DNA of 64,000 bases. Source: Codonopsis lanceolata (lineage: Eukaryota; Streptophyta; Magnoliopsida; Asterales; Campanulaceae). Each line of letters opens with the position of its first letter. Positions within the stretch are counted from its first letter, which is position 1. The notes under the pieces were generated by a model. That model was given only the letters and a program-made list of their open reading frames with translations, was not told where the DNA came from and ran no database searches. The position numbers were made by a program, and so were the translations under genes. Shown piece by piece: positions 36,068-48,259 of this stretch. The stretch spans positions 27,758,428 to 27,822,427 of the forward strand of contig CM028377.1 of the NCBI GenBank assembly GCA_013146195.2. Reading direction: 5' to 3'.

Positions 36068-36280
36068 TTGCTTAATGAAAACATTCATATTTTTTTGGTG
36101 TCAATCTCTAAATTAATGGAGGTAAACAAAATTAGATTTAGTTTGGAAATTCCTAAAATTATGGAGGGAGTACTTCATTGCCGCTTAATGAAAATTTTCA
36201 ATTTTTTTGTGTCAATCTCTAAATTAATGGAGGGAAACGAAATTAGATTTAGTTTGGAAATTCCTAAAATTAGGGAGGAA
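36068..36280. repeat. Tandem duplication of about 105 bp in mariner element
   Basis: Two units (about 36068-36170 and 36181-36280), each running from CTTAATGAAAA through AAATTAATGGAGG to TTGGAAATTCCTAAAATTA and GGGAGG. They lie upstream of the transposase start. Confidence 0.75.
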
Positions 36281-36660
36281 ATATAAAGAGTAGTTATCTT
36301 TGGAGATAAGATCATTTTTTTTGAACAGATCACGATTAACTAGGACTAAATTTTTGAAGAGATTAGAGTAACATTTACAACTTACATTTATTGATAACTC
36401 CTAAAATCATGGACATGAAAAATTAAAGAATCGAATTTAATGAGAGATGCATGCATAATTTAATGAGAGAGAGATAGTGAAAGGGGTATTATTGTCAAAA
36501 TAATTTTTACAACCTCTCATTAATTAGGTTTCTTAATTTGTGTGTTTTGTTCACTAGGAACATTTAACTGTGATAGAGGGAGTATTAATAATCCAGTCAA
36601 ATGTGTTTTCTTAAACCGTACGCCAAGTCAACCCAGATGATAATTTTGGAACGGAGGGAG

Positions 36661-37116
36661 TATAAATTATAGCTTCAAAATTACCAAATAATTCAATAGA
36701 AAATGACTAGATCAACAACAAACACCAGATACAACCATATTATATCGAAGTATCAACCATAACGAGAGAGAGGGTTTTGACAATGCCTCGTCAAGGGTAG
36801 CAATGGAAGAAAAGCAAGTTAATCGTTGTGTGATGACGATGGGTGCACAACGAATCACGCTAACTATCCTAACCTTAAATTCGTTTCTCCAACAAAATCA
36901 GTGGATCGTATTGGCCAAGCCACATTCATAAATCATAGCGGCGGCGTAGGCGACTGGGTATGGCGAGAGTCGAGAAGAGAGAGATCGAAGACAGAGAGAA
37001 AGAGGAGTACCTGGGCTGTGGGGGTTGTGGCTACTGGTTGTACCCTAGAAGTGTAGAACTGGGGAACATGGGAGGGGAAATCTGGAACGGGAAAGGAAGA
37101 GCTGAAAAGGAGATAG
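36661..37116. other. Unassigned flank, possibly low-copy DNA
   Basis: 456 bp between the MITE and the family 2 LTR fragment. Frames at 36826-37056 (plus) and 36933-37415 (minus) cross it, but the latter runs into retrotransposon sequence. The minus strand has a Pro/Ser-rich stretch and GAGAGA-type simple sequence. It is the only stretch without an obvious repeat signature. No gene is supported. Confidence 0.35.
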
Positions 37117-37189
37117 TGTAGCAACCCGACCCCCATATCTCTATACGAGCCTCGGGTCGAGCGCCTAATAAACACATAAAACACCTGCA

Positions 37190-37772
37190 AGGGCACGAGG
37201 TATTTGTCATTAACAATTATACCCTTATAAAAGGATTCATGCACATTAATATCAAACGAGCAAATAAGTATGGAAGCAATCTCATGTAGACATATTAGTT
37301 CTACAATAAGAAACAAGCATTTCAAGTAATGTTTACTACTAACGAGTAAGACATTCACATCATATTCGCACTCGTGCCTATTGTAATCACGAGTTAAATA
37401 ACATGAATCTCTCAAGGATTCTTCCCTAATTCACAATTGATCATACACAATCGTGGTCATCTATTCTCAATAGTCAGTTCACACTATACTGCCTTACTAC
37501 ATCACCACTGTAGTCCTCCACTCGAGGGCCCTACATACACCTACCAGAGTATCACCCTGGTTACTGAGGTAATCCAAACAAACTAGCATGCATCGATCTC
37601 TTTCGATTCACACAGGAACTAGCTTTACTTAAGGCTCCTCTTATAATCAAATATGACCATTACTATGGCCTAAACACAACCACCCATCGATAATACCCAA
37701 AAACCTGACAACCAACCCACGTAGGTCGAGGACCCTATCTCGGTTACGAGCTACCATAGCTCTGATACCAAC
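37190..37772 (-). mobile_element. Family 2 interior fragment with primer binding site
   Basis: Matches 44638-45219 closely, including GGTATTTGTCAT near its start and GCTCTGATACCAAC (37759-37772) at its end. The outer portion of the interior and the adjoining LTR are missing through a deletion at 37189. Confidence 0.75.
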
Positions 37773-38473
37773 TGTAGCGACCCGACCCCCATATCTCTAT
37801 ATGAGCCTCAGGTCAAGTGCCTAATAAACATATAAAACACCTGCAAAGGCCCTACTAATTACGGGCTACACAAAACATACCTGATAAAACATAATAACTC
37901 ATGTGAATAATATATATAAACACCACAACTTCTGAAAAACTAGGAAAACAAAAACTCACAAGTTATTACTCACGAACTACACACAATAGCTCCAGGCCAA
38001 TCGACTAGTGAAATAGAATACACCAGTAACCATCAAAACTCAAAATAGTATCTATATAACTTTATACATCCCCGTCCACACTACTATACAAAACAAGCCT
38101 TCTAAGAGCTACAACTCAAAATAACCTATTAGGTCTCGCGTGTCTCGTTGATCACACAGGAACTCCCGATCTTGCTGGATCAAATTATTGGATAACTGGA
38201 CACTAAATTAAAAAAACACGAGGTGAGTGATAACTCAGTAAGTTACTAAATGCAACTACATGGCATGTTGTTATGTGCATATAAACATCATATTAGTCAA
38301 TCAAGTATAACTGTACATATACTTTCATACATCATGTTGATCATATTATAATGCACATTGACCCAACGTAATTAAACACATAAATCAGGATATACAATTG
38401 CATGAGAGCTTTCCATCTTGTCCTGCCTTTCAATTACCATAGCTGTGTTGCTACTGCACTACACACACTGAAT

Positions 38474-38545
38474 CATGTCTGAACCCAATAGTATCCAAAA
38501 CCAGTATCCATGTCTGAACCCAATAGTATCCAGAACCAATAATCT
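38474..38545. repeat. Short direct repeat in family 2 LTR
   Basis: ATGTCTGAACCCAATAGTAT occurs at about 38474 and again at about 38510. Confidence 0.7.
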
Positions 38546-38779
38546 TGGGACTTAACCAGGAGTCTCATTACCCCGAGTTTTACCCAAGAGTCTAGCCCCT
38601 CATTGGTCATGTGAATTGCTCTAACCAGGCTACGTCCTCTCAACGACCAATAGTAAGGGAGAGACCTATGCAACGACTCGTAGCGATCACGAGATGTAAC
38701 TCTCGTAAAGACTACTGTCGTCGCATTGTTGACACAACCACAAATGCCAGTTGGACTCAATGTGATGCACAAGTAGATG

Positions 38780-39005
38780 TTTACCTGTAATAAACCAACT
38801 ATTGAGTTCCAAGTATGGGAACCCAACACACATACCAATCATGAATGTTTGCTCGTAAATAAACACAATTGTTGAGTTTCAAGTATGGGAGCTCAACACA
38901 CATACCAATCATGAATGTTTACTCGTAAATAAACACAGTTGTTGAGTTCCAAGTATGGGAGCTCAACACACATACCAAGCATGAATGTTTGCTCGTAACT
39001 AAACA
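38780..39005. repeat. About 68 bp tandem repeats in family 2 LTR
   Basis: Three and a part units, each with GTTGAGTT(C/T)CAAGTATGGGA, CAACACACATACCAA and CATGAATGTTT(G/A)CTCGTAA. Confidence 0.85.
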
Positions 39006-39471
39006 CCAACGCATGTATTTGCTTAAAACAAACACTGTAGCTAAATCATATTAACGATAACAAATGTAACGTTTGTAAGTACTAAACGTTAAACAACCCA
39101 ATAGTAGGTCAATAGTCCTACCACAAATATCCACTACAGAAGACAAGTCTGTAAATACTATACTCTCTTATGACAATATCAAATAGACCTTTGAATCTAT
39201 ATTATTCATAAAACATATAGGTAACCACATGTTACCTTATAAGTTATAATTGTAATTGTGTCCGTAGCTACTGGACACAAAGATCAACATAGGGGTAGTC
39301 CTCTAGTCCTACCACCGAAAACCAAGAGACAATTGCTGAGTCCGTAAATACTGGACATCATGCTCAATCCCCAACATAGGCCAATAGTACCTATTACATC
39401 ACAAAATACTACGCGACTACTAGCGAGTATTTGAACAATATGTCTTATAACATACAATGTAAACACTAGCT

Positions 39472-40857
39472 TGTTGGTTTATGTCCTAGAGGCAAATATA
39501 TTTCTCCATGTATCATTATTTATTGAGGCCTTTATTTATTATGTATTGTTTGTTTATTCATAGTAATGCATCATAAAGCCCTTAGAATAAATATGCTATT
39601 CTTAAATATCTCTGGTTGAGTATTATTATTAATAAGGGCAATAATAATACATTGAGACTAGTATGTGTTGAGACTCATATAGTTGATATCAGTCTACACA
39701 TGGGTGCGTGTTAGATGTAACGACGTACTGGATTGACCCACATGAGAATGTTACGTGGATCGTTACGTGAGTGTCATAAATGATTCTCATAGTGACGAAT
39801 TTGTTCGTTGTTCTTTGACTTGAAGTCATTATATACCATAGATGATGAGTTGTATATTTTGATACCGATAAACGTCATTCTGTAATAAGGTGATTATAAA
39901 GTCGGATATTTGATATGTCATGAATCATGCTTAGGGATATGAACGACGTGGATAGAATTTGTCCCTCCTACATAACAGGAGTATAATATTTATAGGCTCC
40001 TTGATGAGTGAGACTTAAGTAAATGCATGGTCGTGCTTAAATAAATCAATATAAGATATTGAGTTTATTTGTTTATTATATAAGTATACTCGGAGATCAA
40101 GCAACCAAGATTAAACTATAACAGGGATGACACGGTCCATGCCTTGTGTTTAATTAAATATTAGGTCAAAGGGACAAGAATTATTTTGGTCACAATCAGT
40201 TATTTGTAATCACTGATAATTCATATTACTTGGGTAACAATGATATATTACTAGATGCTGCTCATTGTTTATAATTAATTATATATTTGATATAGTAATT
40301 AATTATTGCCAATGTAATTTATGAACCTATTAGGTCACACACTTAGAATGAATTGGACTGAAATTAATTTGGGTCATTAATTGGATTAATGGGCTTAAAT
40401 GGAATAATATAAAGGGACCAAAACATAGCCCTAGTTTGACTAGGAATATGTTTGGCCGCCTACTCTCCATATATATATGGGGGATCCTTTAGTTGGTAAA
40501 GGAGAGAATTATTATTAACTTCCTAACAAACAAATTTAGAGTTTGGTGAAACACTAAATTTGTAGGGAGAAAAATTAGGGATTAGTTCTTCGTTAGACGA
40601 AGAGTTTTCTACTTTAATTCAACAATTGTTTAGCACAAAATTGTTCGATTAATCATGTCCAATCCATTGGCGTGGATATCATAGAGAAGCCGTGCAAATT
40701 GTTTATTGCGGTGATCGCGATTCTATTAAAGATTGATCGTTCCAATATTCAGGTATGTATCCTAAATATAATTTATATTAATTCGCATGGATCTTGGGAT
40801 GATTTTGAAATTAAAGTTTTGTTATTCCGTCTTGTTAATTTCGATTAAAACCCAACA
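39472..40857 (+). mobile_element. Copia-type solo LTR
   Basis: 1386 bp starting TGTTGGTTTATGTCC and ending AAAACCCAACA, with no interior or second LTR. The flanks TAGCT (39467-39471) and GTGCT (40858-40862) are an imperfect 5 bp target duplication. CATATATATATGGG near 40467 may be its TATA region. It split the family 2 LTR. Confidence 0.75.
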
Positions 40858-42354
40858 GTGCTAACTATGAGTATTAAACACCGGATAGCCCAATAGTAGG
40901 TTAATGACTCTACCACACACACAATACACCAACTTGTTGTTAATGGCAATATATATCATCCATAAACTTTATATTTTAGTTCATGACTATCCCGTACCCA
41001 AGTGGTACACATATGATAATAAGAGCAGTTTTTTGATCCCGCTATTCATAACACTGTCAAACAATACTTAATCCACACAATACTGTCTCAGTCTCATAAC
41101 TGACTTGCAGTTACAATATCTAAGTAGTCTATTGTAACAATGCTACATTGAAACCTAGCCATTTCTCTTATAAGCGTAAGGACCAATTACTCAATTAAGA
41201 TAATTTAGTTATCTTAAATACTGATTCTGCTAAGTCACAAACCCAAAAACTATTTGATAATAAATAGCTGCAATATCCATCATATGTCATATAATTATTT
41301 ATACTTATAACTAGTGTGAATCTACCTGTCATTCAGTACAAGCATACGCATATCTATTAATTGTTACAACGTCACGTAACTGAATTTCAGATACTATTTA
41401 CATACCTTATAATATCAATATTAAAACTGATCAATTTACTCGCCACCAATTATTCTCATGACTTAATAAATTTAGCATATGAATAATATTATTTATATAT
41501 TTTGATTTCCTGTCGGAACCACACTACTCAGTTGACTTTAACCATTAGTCAACACGAATTCGACCCCGTAAAGTCAATTACGATACCATAATAATATTCT
41601 TAATACGTAGGGACTAATACATCATTCTCTTATTTAATACTTTATTTTATACAAATTAACCCTATATGGTCAATTATAATACTACAACACTTTTGGGCTA
41701 CAACTGCTAATTATTAATTAGCCCCCACTGTCCATTACAATTAATTATTATCGTATCGTAATTTTTCTAAGAGTATAATCATCCCCTAATAAATACAAAC
41801 ATCATAGAAGTTATTTACACTACCCCAAATAATTTATTTCACTCAACTTGACTCCATAGAGTCAATTATAAAACGAATCTGATCCCGGAGATTTAATAAT
41901 TACAACTCCATAATTTTTTGGTCATAATTGTCATTTTACAGTATCACCTTATTTCATTCCTATCGGCTATTCTACCGATCAAACATAGTAATTATTTACT
42001 ACGAACACGTATGCTAATTACCCGCTCAAAACAATTAACAAATAGTATATTTTCTACCCGTTAATTAATATATTATCGCATAAACATCCTATGTAGCATA
42101 TATTATTGCATACACAAGAAAATAAAGGGAATATTAACTTACATCCTCCGGAAAATATCTGTGAAAATATACAATATTCAAGTACAAATGTAGCCCTCAA
42201 CACGTACAACACCCATGCGAAGTCAGAATTGAAAACTGGTAAATAAATCTTCCACAAATTGAGCTTGCAGCTCAAACCCTCAAAACTTTCACTGTGGCGG
42301 ACGGATGATGATGGATGAAGAGAAGAAACTCATCTTCACGTCAAACATTATAAG

Positions 42355-43066
42355 TAGAACTATCAAGGTGGGTTGGCGGGGTGGCCAACCCGCAACTCGC
42401 CATTTGGCGGGACGGGGCGGGCTAACCCATGAAATGTAGCGGGTCGAGAAATTACCAGCCCAACCCAACCCATCCCATCTTGGGTTGTGGGTTAGGCGGG
42501 CCAACCCATCAACTTTTTTCCTAATTAATCTAAATAATAAAAATAATCATAAATAACACAAAAAAATGTCACAATTCATTAAAAAAAATTATATTTTCTA
42601 CTATTATATTTTTAATAGTGTTTTCTAACAACTTTCTCTAATATTAATAGTATAAAATGAGAAAAAAAAAGAAGTAAGAAACTATATTATCATTACTCTT
42701 TTTGTATGTTCTTATAATCATCTTTCTATAAATATTGCGGTTAATATACCTTATTCTGACATCTTTAGTTGCTATAAGTGCCACTTTTTGAACGAATTCA
42801 AAATCATTTTCTAATATTTCAGATATATAAAATAATCTTACATTTTGAGCGAAAATGATTTAAACTAATTATTTCAAACTTATGACTTGATTATTTGAAA
42901 CTAGTATATGGCAGGTCAACCTGCCCCAACCCATATCAACCCGCAATCCACTGCGGGCTCAACCCGTTTGACCCACCTCCAAATGGGTTCATATTTTCCC
43001 AACCCCACCTTTTTTAAGTGACGGTGCGGGCCAACCCAACGGGCCCAACCCATTTTGACAGCTCTA
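42355..43066. mobile_element. Non-autonomous hAT element
   Basis: 712 bp with terminal inverted repeats TAGAACTATCAA and, inverted, TAGAGCTGTCAA, each followed by GGGTTGG-rich subterminal repeats. It is flanked by a perfect 8 bp target duplication, ATTATAAG (42347-42354 and 43067-43074), diagnostic of hAT. There is no transposase; frames in it come from the GC-rich subterminal repeats. Confidence 0.9.
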
Positions 43067-43697
43067 ATTATAAGGGGGCAAAATGGGCCCAAAGTCCAAT
43101 AACCCAAATGCTGCCTAATAGTTTCAGTCAACTTCAAAGATGTTCCTAGACTAATTTACAAGTTCGAAAATTACAAATAAGGTATGGTTAGAAATCCTTT
43201 GAAGTATAGTTTCTAACGCAACAAACAGATCTCAATTCCGAATTTTCTACACAAAACTGTGACCATTTTACTAAAGGTTGTTTTTGGCCTGCGAGAAGAC
43301 ACGGCTCGAACCAAAAATCGAACTCGAACACGTGCAATGCCACACGAAACTCATTCCAAAACAATTCCAAGTTAATCCTAAAGGTCCCTTAGTCAGCCAG
43401 GGCTGAACCTAGGGTCCACTTAGCCGAAAATAAATATTTCTAGCTTAACAAATCATTTTCTATTCCACGGTAGTTATTAATCATAACCAACATGACCAAA
43501 GTCTTAATATGGATTTTAAACATATCACACATCAAACCCAACATATCTTGAGCTCAAATGGACTCCTATAGGTAAATTACCTAAGTCCACAACACAAAAC
43601 ACATTAAACATAACACGTAGCACGTAGCACGTAATTAATCATGCTAATACACTCTAATGCACAATTACTCAAATATGCAATTCCCGGTACTGTTACA

Positions 43698-45219
43698 CCC
43701 TCTCCCCCTAAAAAGAATTCATCCTCGAATTCAGTTCTAGGTTGTCTAGAGTAACGTAGTTACAAACTTCTTATTTGCTATCCCACGTCAAATACACACA
43801 CAATGCTTGGTAAGTGTGACTTCCATTTACTAATAGTCACAATAACACTAGCAAGTGTGAATAAGATATAGAGTATATTTACTCCAAAGATTAAACACTC
43901 TAACAAAATTAGTATCTTTCATTTTTACCATCCATCACTAGATTGGACATCAATTACAAGTTCTACCCACTTATCATAGCTATGCCTATTATAAAATGTT
44001 CCACGGTAACTAGTGGAAAATAGTTTCAACGTGCACTTAAGGCATAACAAATACGAAGCAAAGCACAACGTAACATATACCTGTATTAGGAATATCTACG
44101 ATTGATTTTCAATTTTCGTTTTATACACTACATGGTTTAAATACTCATGCATTTCAAGCATAACTCACTGTTCATGTCTGGCCTTGCTCAGACTCCAAAC
44201 CAAATCTCAACTCAATTATTCTTTTGATACTATTATGATACACCGATATAGTACTTTAGTCATCAACTCATCACTTTCATGTAGGCACGAGTGTGAATAC
44301 GATGTGAACACTTCAGGCTTATTAGTCTTTGAAATCACATACACCAATATGTCATATCATAAGATACACATACAAATAAGGTGATCAAAGATTCACCCAA
44401 AACAAACGTCTATTCACAAATGATGACGTTCATGCATATGTCACGTTTATAACAATAGGTAAACAAAGAAGGAGCACAATTTTACTCACAAATTGTCATT
44501 CATTTTACTGTTTCATTCCATTTGGTAATAGGATCAGTCAATTTCTATTCTATATATTACTAGCTTAGTTCTTTAATGAATATCTCTTAACAACCAATTC
44601 ATGGGGCCTACTGAAGTGGCTTCAAAAGCTTCTATCGTAAGGGCACCAGGTATTTGTCATCAACAATTGTACCCTTATATAAAGTCTCATGCACATTAAT
44701 ATAATATGAGCATATAAGTATGGAAGCAATCTCATGTAGACATATTAGCTCTATAGTAGGAATCAAACATTTCAAGCATTGTCTACTACTAATGAGTAAG
44801 ACATTCACATCGTATTCACACTTGTGCCTATTGTAATCACGATTTAAGTAACATGAATCTCTCAATGATTCTTCCTTAATTTATAATTCATACACAAGGG
44901 TGGACTTCTATTCTCAATAGTCAGTTCACACTATACTGCCTTACTACATCACCACTGTAGTCCTCCACTCGAGGGCCCTACTTACACCCACCAGAGTATC
45001 ACCCTAGTTACTGAGGTAATCCAAACAAACTAGCATGCACCGATCTTTTTCGGTTCACACAGGCACTAGCTTTACTAAAGGTTCCTCTTATAATCAAATA
45101 TGACCATTACTATGGCCTAAACACAACCACTCATCGATAATACCCAACAACCAGACAACCAATCCATGTAGGCCGAGGATCCTGTCCCGACTATGAGCTA
45201 CCATAGCTCTGATACCAAC
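43698..45219 (-). mobile_element. Non-coding interior of family 2 element
   Basis: 1522 bp between the polypurine tract and the primer site (45206-45219). There is no gag or pol. It shares blocks with the family 1 interior, including a CTTCAAAAGCTT motif (44620-44631). Confidence 0.7.
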
Positions 45220-45579
45220 TGTAGCGACCCGACCCCTATATCTCTATACGAGCCTAGGGTCGAGCTCCTAATAAACACATAAAACACCTGCAAAACCCCT
45301 AAAATCGAACTCGGGCACGTGCAATGCCACACAAAACTCATTCCAAAACAATTTCAAGTTAATCCTAAAGGTCCCTTAGTCTACCAGGGCTGAACCTAGG
45401 GTCCACTTAGCTGAAATAAATATTTATAGCTTAACAAATCATTTTCTATTCCACGGTGGTTATAAATCATAACCAACATTACCAAAGTCCCAATATGAAT
45501 TTTAAACATATCATACATCAAGCCCAACATATCTTGAGCTCAAATGGACTCCCATAAGGTAATTAACCAAGTCCACAAC
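45220..45579 (-). mobile_element. Family 2 LTR with large internal deletion
   Basis: The first 73 bp of the LTR (to CACCTGCAAA) are joined to its last part (AAATCGAACTCG onward, as at 43316). It is cut at 45579 by the Tat-like LTR. Confidence 0.75.
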
Positions 45580-47269
45580 TGTGAGTGCCCTGGTTTTCAA
45601 ACGATCCCCCCCCCCCCCGCTGCTGCGTGAGAATACGCTCGACCTCAATTGTGAACTCAAAATGTGATAACCAGAGTCACCATCTTTATTTTAAGAAAAA
45701 ACAAAGAAAAACCAAAAAGTAACTAGATTTGCAAAAGGGTTCGGAGGCTATGTTACGAGGTGGGAAGGGGTTAGGCACCCAACTCGCCCTTTCGGTCTCA
45801 AAATATATTTTTGGCTTAAATATGTTTTTTTATATTTATTTAATAGTCGAAATAAAGCATTAAATATATATATATAGAAGGAAATTATTACAAACTTGCT
45901 CCAGCCTCCTTTATGGAGTTACAAATATATTTATAAAATTTTGGCCATGATAATGACTCTTTTTAGTGCTATTTTTCATTGAATTTCGGACAGCATAACT
46001 GCTTATTTTCTTTACATCGGGCTAATCTAAATAGCACTGTTTTATAAATAAAACTTTTAAATAGCTTACCACTTGAAGCGTGGGGGTTCTATCCCGTATC
46101 AAGCTCCTTCTAGTAGATTCTAGGGTGCGTTCTCGCCTCGCCGGCCCCGTCAATGCCCATCAAGCCCATTAAAGGAGAGGAGTCTTCTTTCAAATGCCCG
46201 TTCTTCTTTGTTGCGGGATTCTTTTTAATTTTTAATTATAGATCTTTGCAGTCTATTATACTATTACTATATTTATATATTATAAGTTATAAATTATAAT
46301 CTATAAATATAGTAATAGTATAATACACTTCAACTAATAAAGCTATTGCTAAAAATAAAAACCTAAAAGTCAAACCCTATTATTTTAATAATTAATTACT
46401 CAATCATCTATACATCTATTTATATTCTATTTTCAATCTCATCACATGCAAGATTAAAATTTGACATCGCCTCCGGAATTTATATTTTAACTTCGTTGTT
46501 TTCTTCCTTTTCTTTCACTTCAAGGCACAAGAATTGCTTTGAATGAGAAAACTAAAATTTTTAAAACATAAACAAATGTTTGTTTGCTTGCTAAGGCGGA
46601 AATCTAATGCCGGCGAGGGCAACTGCTTGTTTTTTACTGATTTGGCGTCTGGATTCGGGCAGGACAACTGCTCTTTTCGGGATTTTTGGACCAGTGGAAT
46701 AGGGAGGAATCCTAACAGGGTAACTAGGTTTCACTTTGGCCGGTTGGTTTTAGTGTTTGTGGGAGATTTGACAGAGCTTTGGGGCTAGAGGGGGAAATTT
46801 CTTCGGCGCTCACTCGGGAGAACGATGAAAACTCACCGCGCACTATTTTTTAACTGCGTATTGTCACTGTGTGCACTATGTGTCTGTCCTCAATTCACAA
46901 GTCGGGGCCTCTTATTTATAGGCTGGGAGAGGCTTTCCTTCGTGGTTAAGTTTTATCTTTTTGTGCTTCATCGGCTTGTACCACGCACTTGAAGAATTGC
47001 ACCGAAGGCTAACTGCTACAGGACTTTTGGGACTATTGGGCGCTGCCCATAACCATGCTGGGCGCGGCGCCAGGAGTGACCATGAGCGGTGCCTGTGGTC
47101 ATTTCTGGTGTCCTTTTTGGCAATTAGCCCCCATGTATTTCACTGTTTATGCATCCTGCTTTTGCTTTTGCATTTTCGACCCTGTAACTTGACATTCGTT
47201 AGCTTTTTAATAGGTCTTGATATTTCATGTCATGTTACATACCAGGGGTACGAAATTGGTGTGTCTACA
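45580..47269 (-). mobile_element. Tat/Ogre-like LTR (3' LTR)
   Basis: On the minus strand it begins TGTAGACACACCAATTTCG (47269), the usual start of Tat/Ogre LTRs, and ends GGGCACTCACA at 45580. It includes the GGTTAGGCACCCAA motif (45769-45783) common in that lineage, a run of 14 C (45606-45619), and a minus-strand TATA box at 46911-46920. Interior sequence lies to the right. The outside flank is ACAAC in the family 2 LTR. Frames at 46543-46788 and 46961-47299 are not supported as genes. Confidence 0.7.
46911..46921 (-). promoter_or_regulatory. LTR TATA box, Tat-like element
   Basis: The minus strand reads CTATAAATAAG. About 120 bp upstream lies TATGGGCAGCGCCCA (47051-47037), a block also found before the antisense gene at 52163. 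Confidence 0.65.
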
Positions 47270-47619
47270 GAGCCCTTCAACGATGGAGTTTACGGGTAAA
47301 CCGAAACTTACTGAGTAAACGAATATCGTTGATAAGAAATAGACTCCCAAATTTCGTGGAAATTATAATGGGGAGGAATGCGATATGCGGCAGTTTATAG
47401 ATGCAACAGTTTAGGATACAGTAGCTCAAATCTCACATACCCTAAACATATTTAGTTGGTTATAGCAGGTTATCGTAGTTTTTAAGCAGATATGCAAATT
47501 AAATGCTCTGATGGTCGCACCTACTAGGTAGGCTGCCTACGTATCCCTTTCTCAGGAATCAGACCAAACGTAGTTCGACCTCATGCAAACAAACAACAGT
47601 CACTGGGTGGGATGGATGG
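47270..47619 (-). other. Tat-like 3' untranslated region
   Basis: 350 bp with the TAGGCTGCCTACGTATCCC motif (47527-47545) often seen in Tat/Ogre elements; no gene. Confidence 0.5.
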
Positions 47620-48225
47620 GATCCTGATTATTCCACGTCCCGTGGTTTACACCCCTCGAGGAGATAATCCAACTCAAACTGGTGGGATACTGGGATAAAA
47701 CCAATCATTTCCACGTCTCGGGGTATGCACCCCTCGAGGAGAATGATCCAACAACAACTAGGTTGGGATAGATTAAACCTGATTATTCCACGTCACGGGG
47801 TCTACACACTCGAGGAGATAATCCTACAACTAACTAAACTAGTCTTACTACGACTAAATTAGTCTAACTACCACTAATTATTTCCACGTCCCGGGGTTTG
47901 CACCCCTTGAGGAAATAATCTAACAACTCAGGTGGGATAGCATACAATCGATTATTCCACGTCCCGGGGTCTACACCCCTCGAGGAGACAATCCAACAAC
48001 CAAACTCAGATGGGATAGCAACTTGATTATTCCACGTCCCGAGGTTCGCACCCCTTGAGGAGATAATCCAACAACCAAACTCAGATGGGATAGCAACTTG
48101 ATTATTCCATGTCCCGGGGTTCGCACCCCTCGGGAGATAATCCAACAACCAAACTCAGATGGGATAGCCACTTGATTATTCCATGTCCCGGGGTTCGCAC
48201 CCCTCGAGGAGATAATCTAACTTAC
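47620..48225. repeat. Eight tandem repeats of about 75 bp, hairpin-forming
   Basis: Units start near 47625, 47707, 47780, 47877, 47950, 48023, 48099 and 48173. Each has ATTATTCCACGTCCCGGGGT, then CACCCCTCGAGGAGATAAT, which fold back on each other. The spacer is AACAACCAAACTCAGATGGG or a variant. The last three units are most alike. Position next to the 3' LTR matches the variable 3' UTR of Tat elements. Confidence 0.85.
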
Positions 48226-48259
48226 CACAGATAAAATGCATGCAACAGGTAAAATACTG

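Larger units (their letters stand above)
33051..36582 (-). mobile_element. Mariner-like element with decayed transposase
   Basis: The terminal inverted repeats are CTCCCTCCGTCCC at 33051 and CTCCCTCTATCAC inverted at 36582; both are followed at the same distance by AAATGTTCC. TA flanks both sides (33049-33050, 36583-36584). The element is 3.5 kb, carries a minus-strand transposase relic and a small second reading frame, and sits inside the MITE above. Confidence 0.75.
32879..36660. mobile_element. Stowaway-type MITE interrupted by a mariner-like element
   Basis: The outer ends are CTCTCTCCGTCCC at 32879 and, inverted, CTCCCTCCGTTCC at 36660, both followed by similar AAAATTAT sequence and flanked by TA (32877-32878 and 36661-36662). 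Taking out the inner element leaves about 250 bp, a normal Stowaway MITE size. Confidence 0.75.
37773..43697 (-). mobile_element. Family 2 full LTR
   Basis: 5925 bp with ends TGTAGCGACCCGAC and ACTGTTACA; about 3.8 kb without its two insertions. It carries tandem repeats at 38780-39005. It precedes a polypurine tract (minus AGGGGGAGAGGG, 43698-43709), so it is the 3' LTR of the right-hand element. No gene seen in it. Confidence 0.75.
37117..45579 (-). mobile_element. Family 2 long-LTR element in tandem LTR-interior-LTR-interior-LTR form
   Basis: The order on the plus strand is LTR fragment (37117-37189), interior fragment (37190-37772), full LTR (37773-43697), interior (43698-45219), deleted LTR (45220-45579). 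Each interior-to-LTR junction has the GCTCTGATACCAAC primer-site complement beside TGTAGC(G/A)ACCCGAC. This is the product expected from unequal recombination between LTRs of neighbouring copies, followed by deletions. There is no gag or pol. A copia solo LTR and a hAT element sit in the full LTR. Confidence 0.75.

Noticed and set aside
37180..37195. Splicing as the cause of the LTR breakpoint, since TTTGCAG/GTG resembles an acceptor
   Set aside because: The supposed intron end (TTGCAG) is retained at the junction, so it is a DNA deletion, not a retrocopied spliced RNA.
36933..37415. 160-codon minus-strand frame
   Set aside because: It runs across the junction between unassigned DNA and retrotransposon LTR and interior, so it is a chance fusion.
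42289..43137. Trp/Pro-rich frames near 42300 and 43000
   Set aside because: They come from the GGGTTGG subterminal repeats of the hAT element.
47620..48225. CRISPR-like spaced repeats
   Set aside because: Plant DNA; units are contiguous, diverged tandem repeats with similar spacers, next to a retrotransposon LTR.
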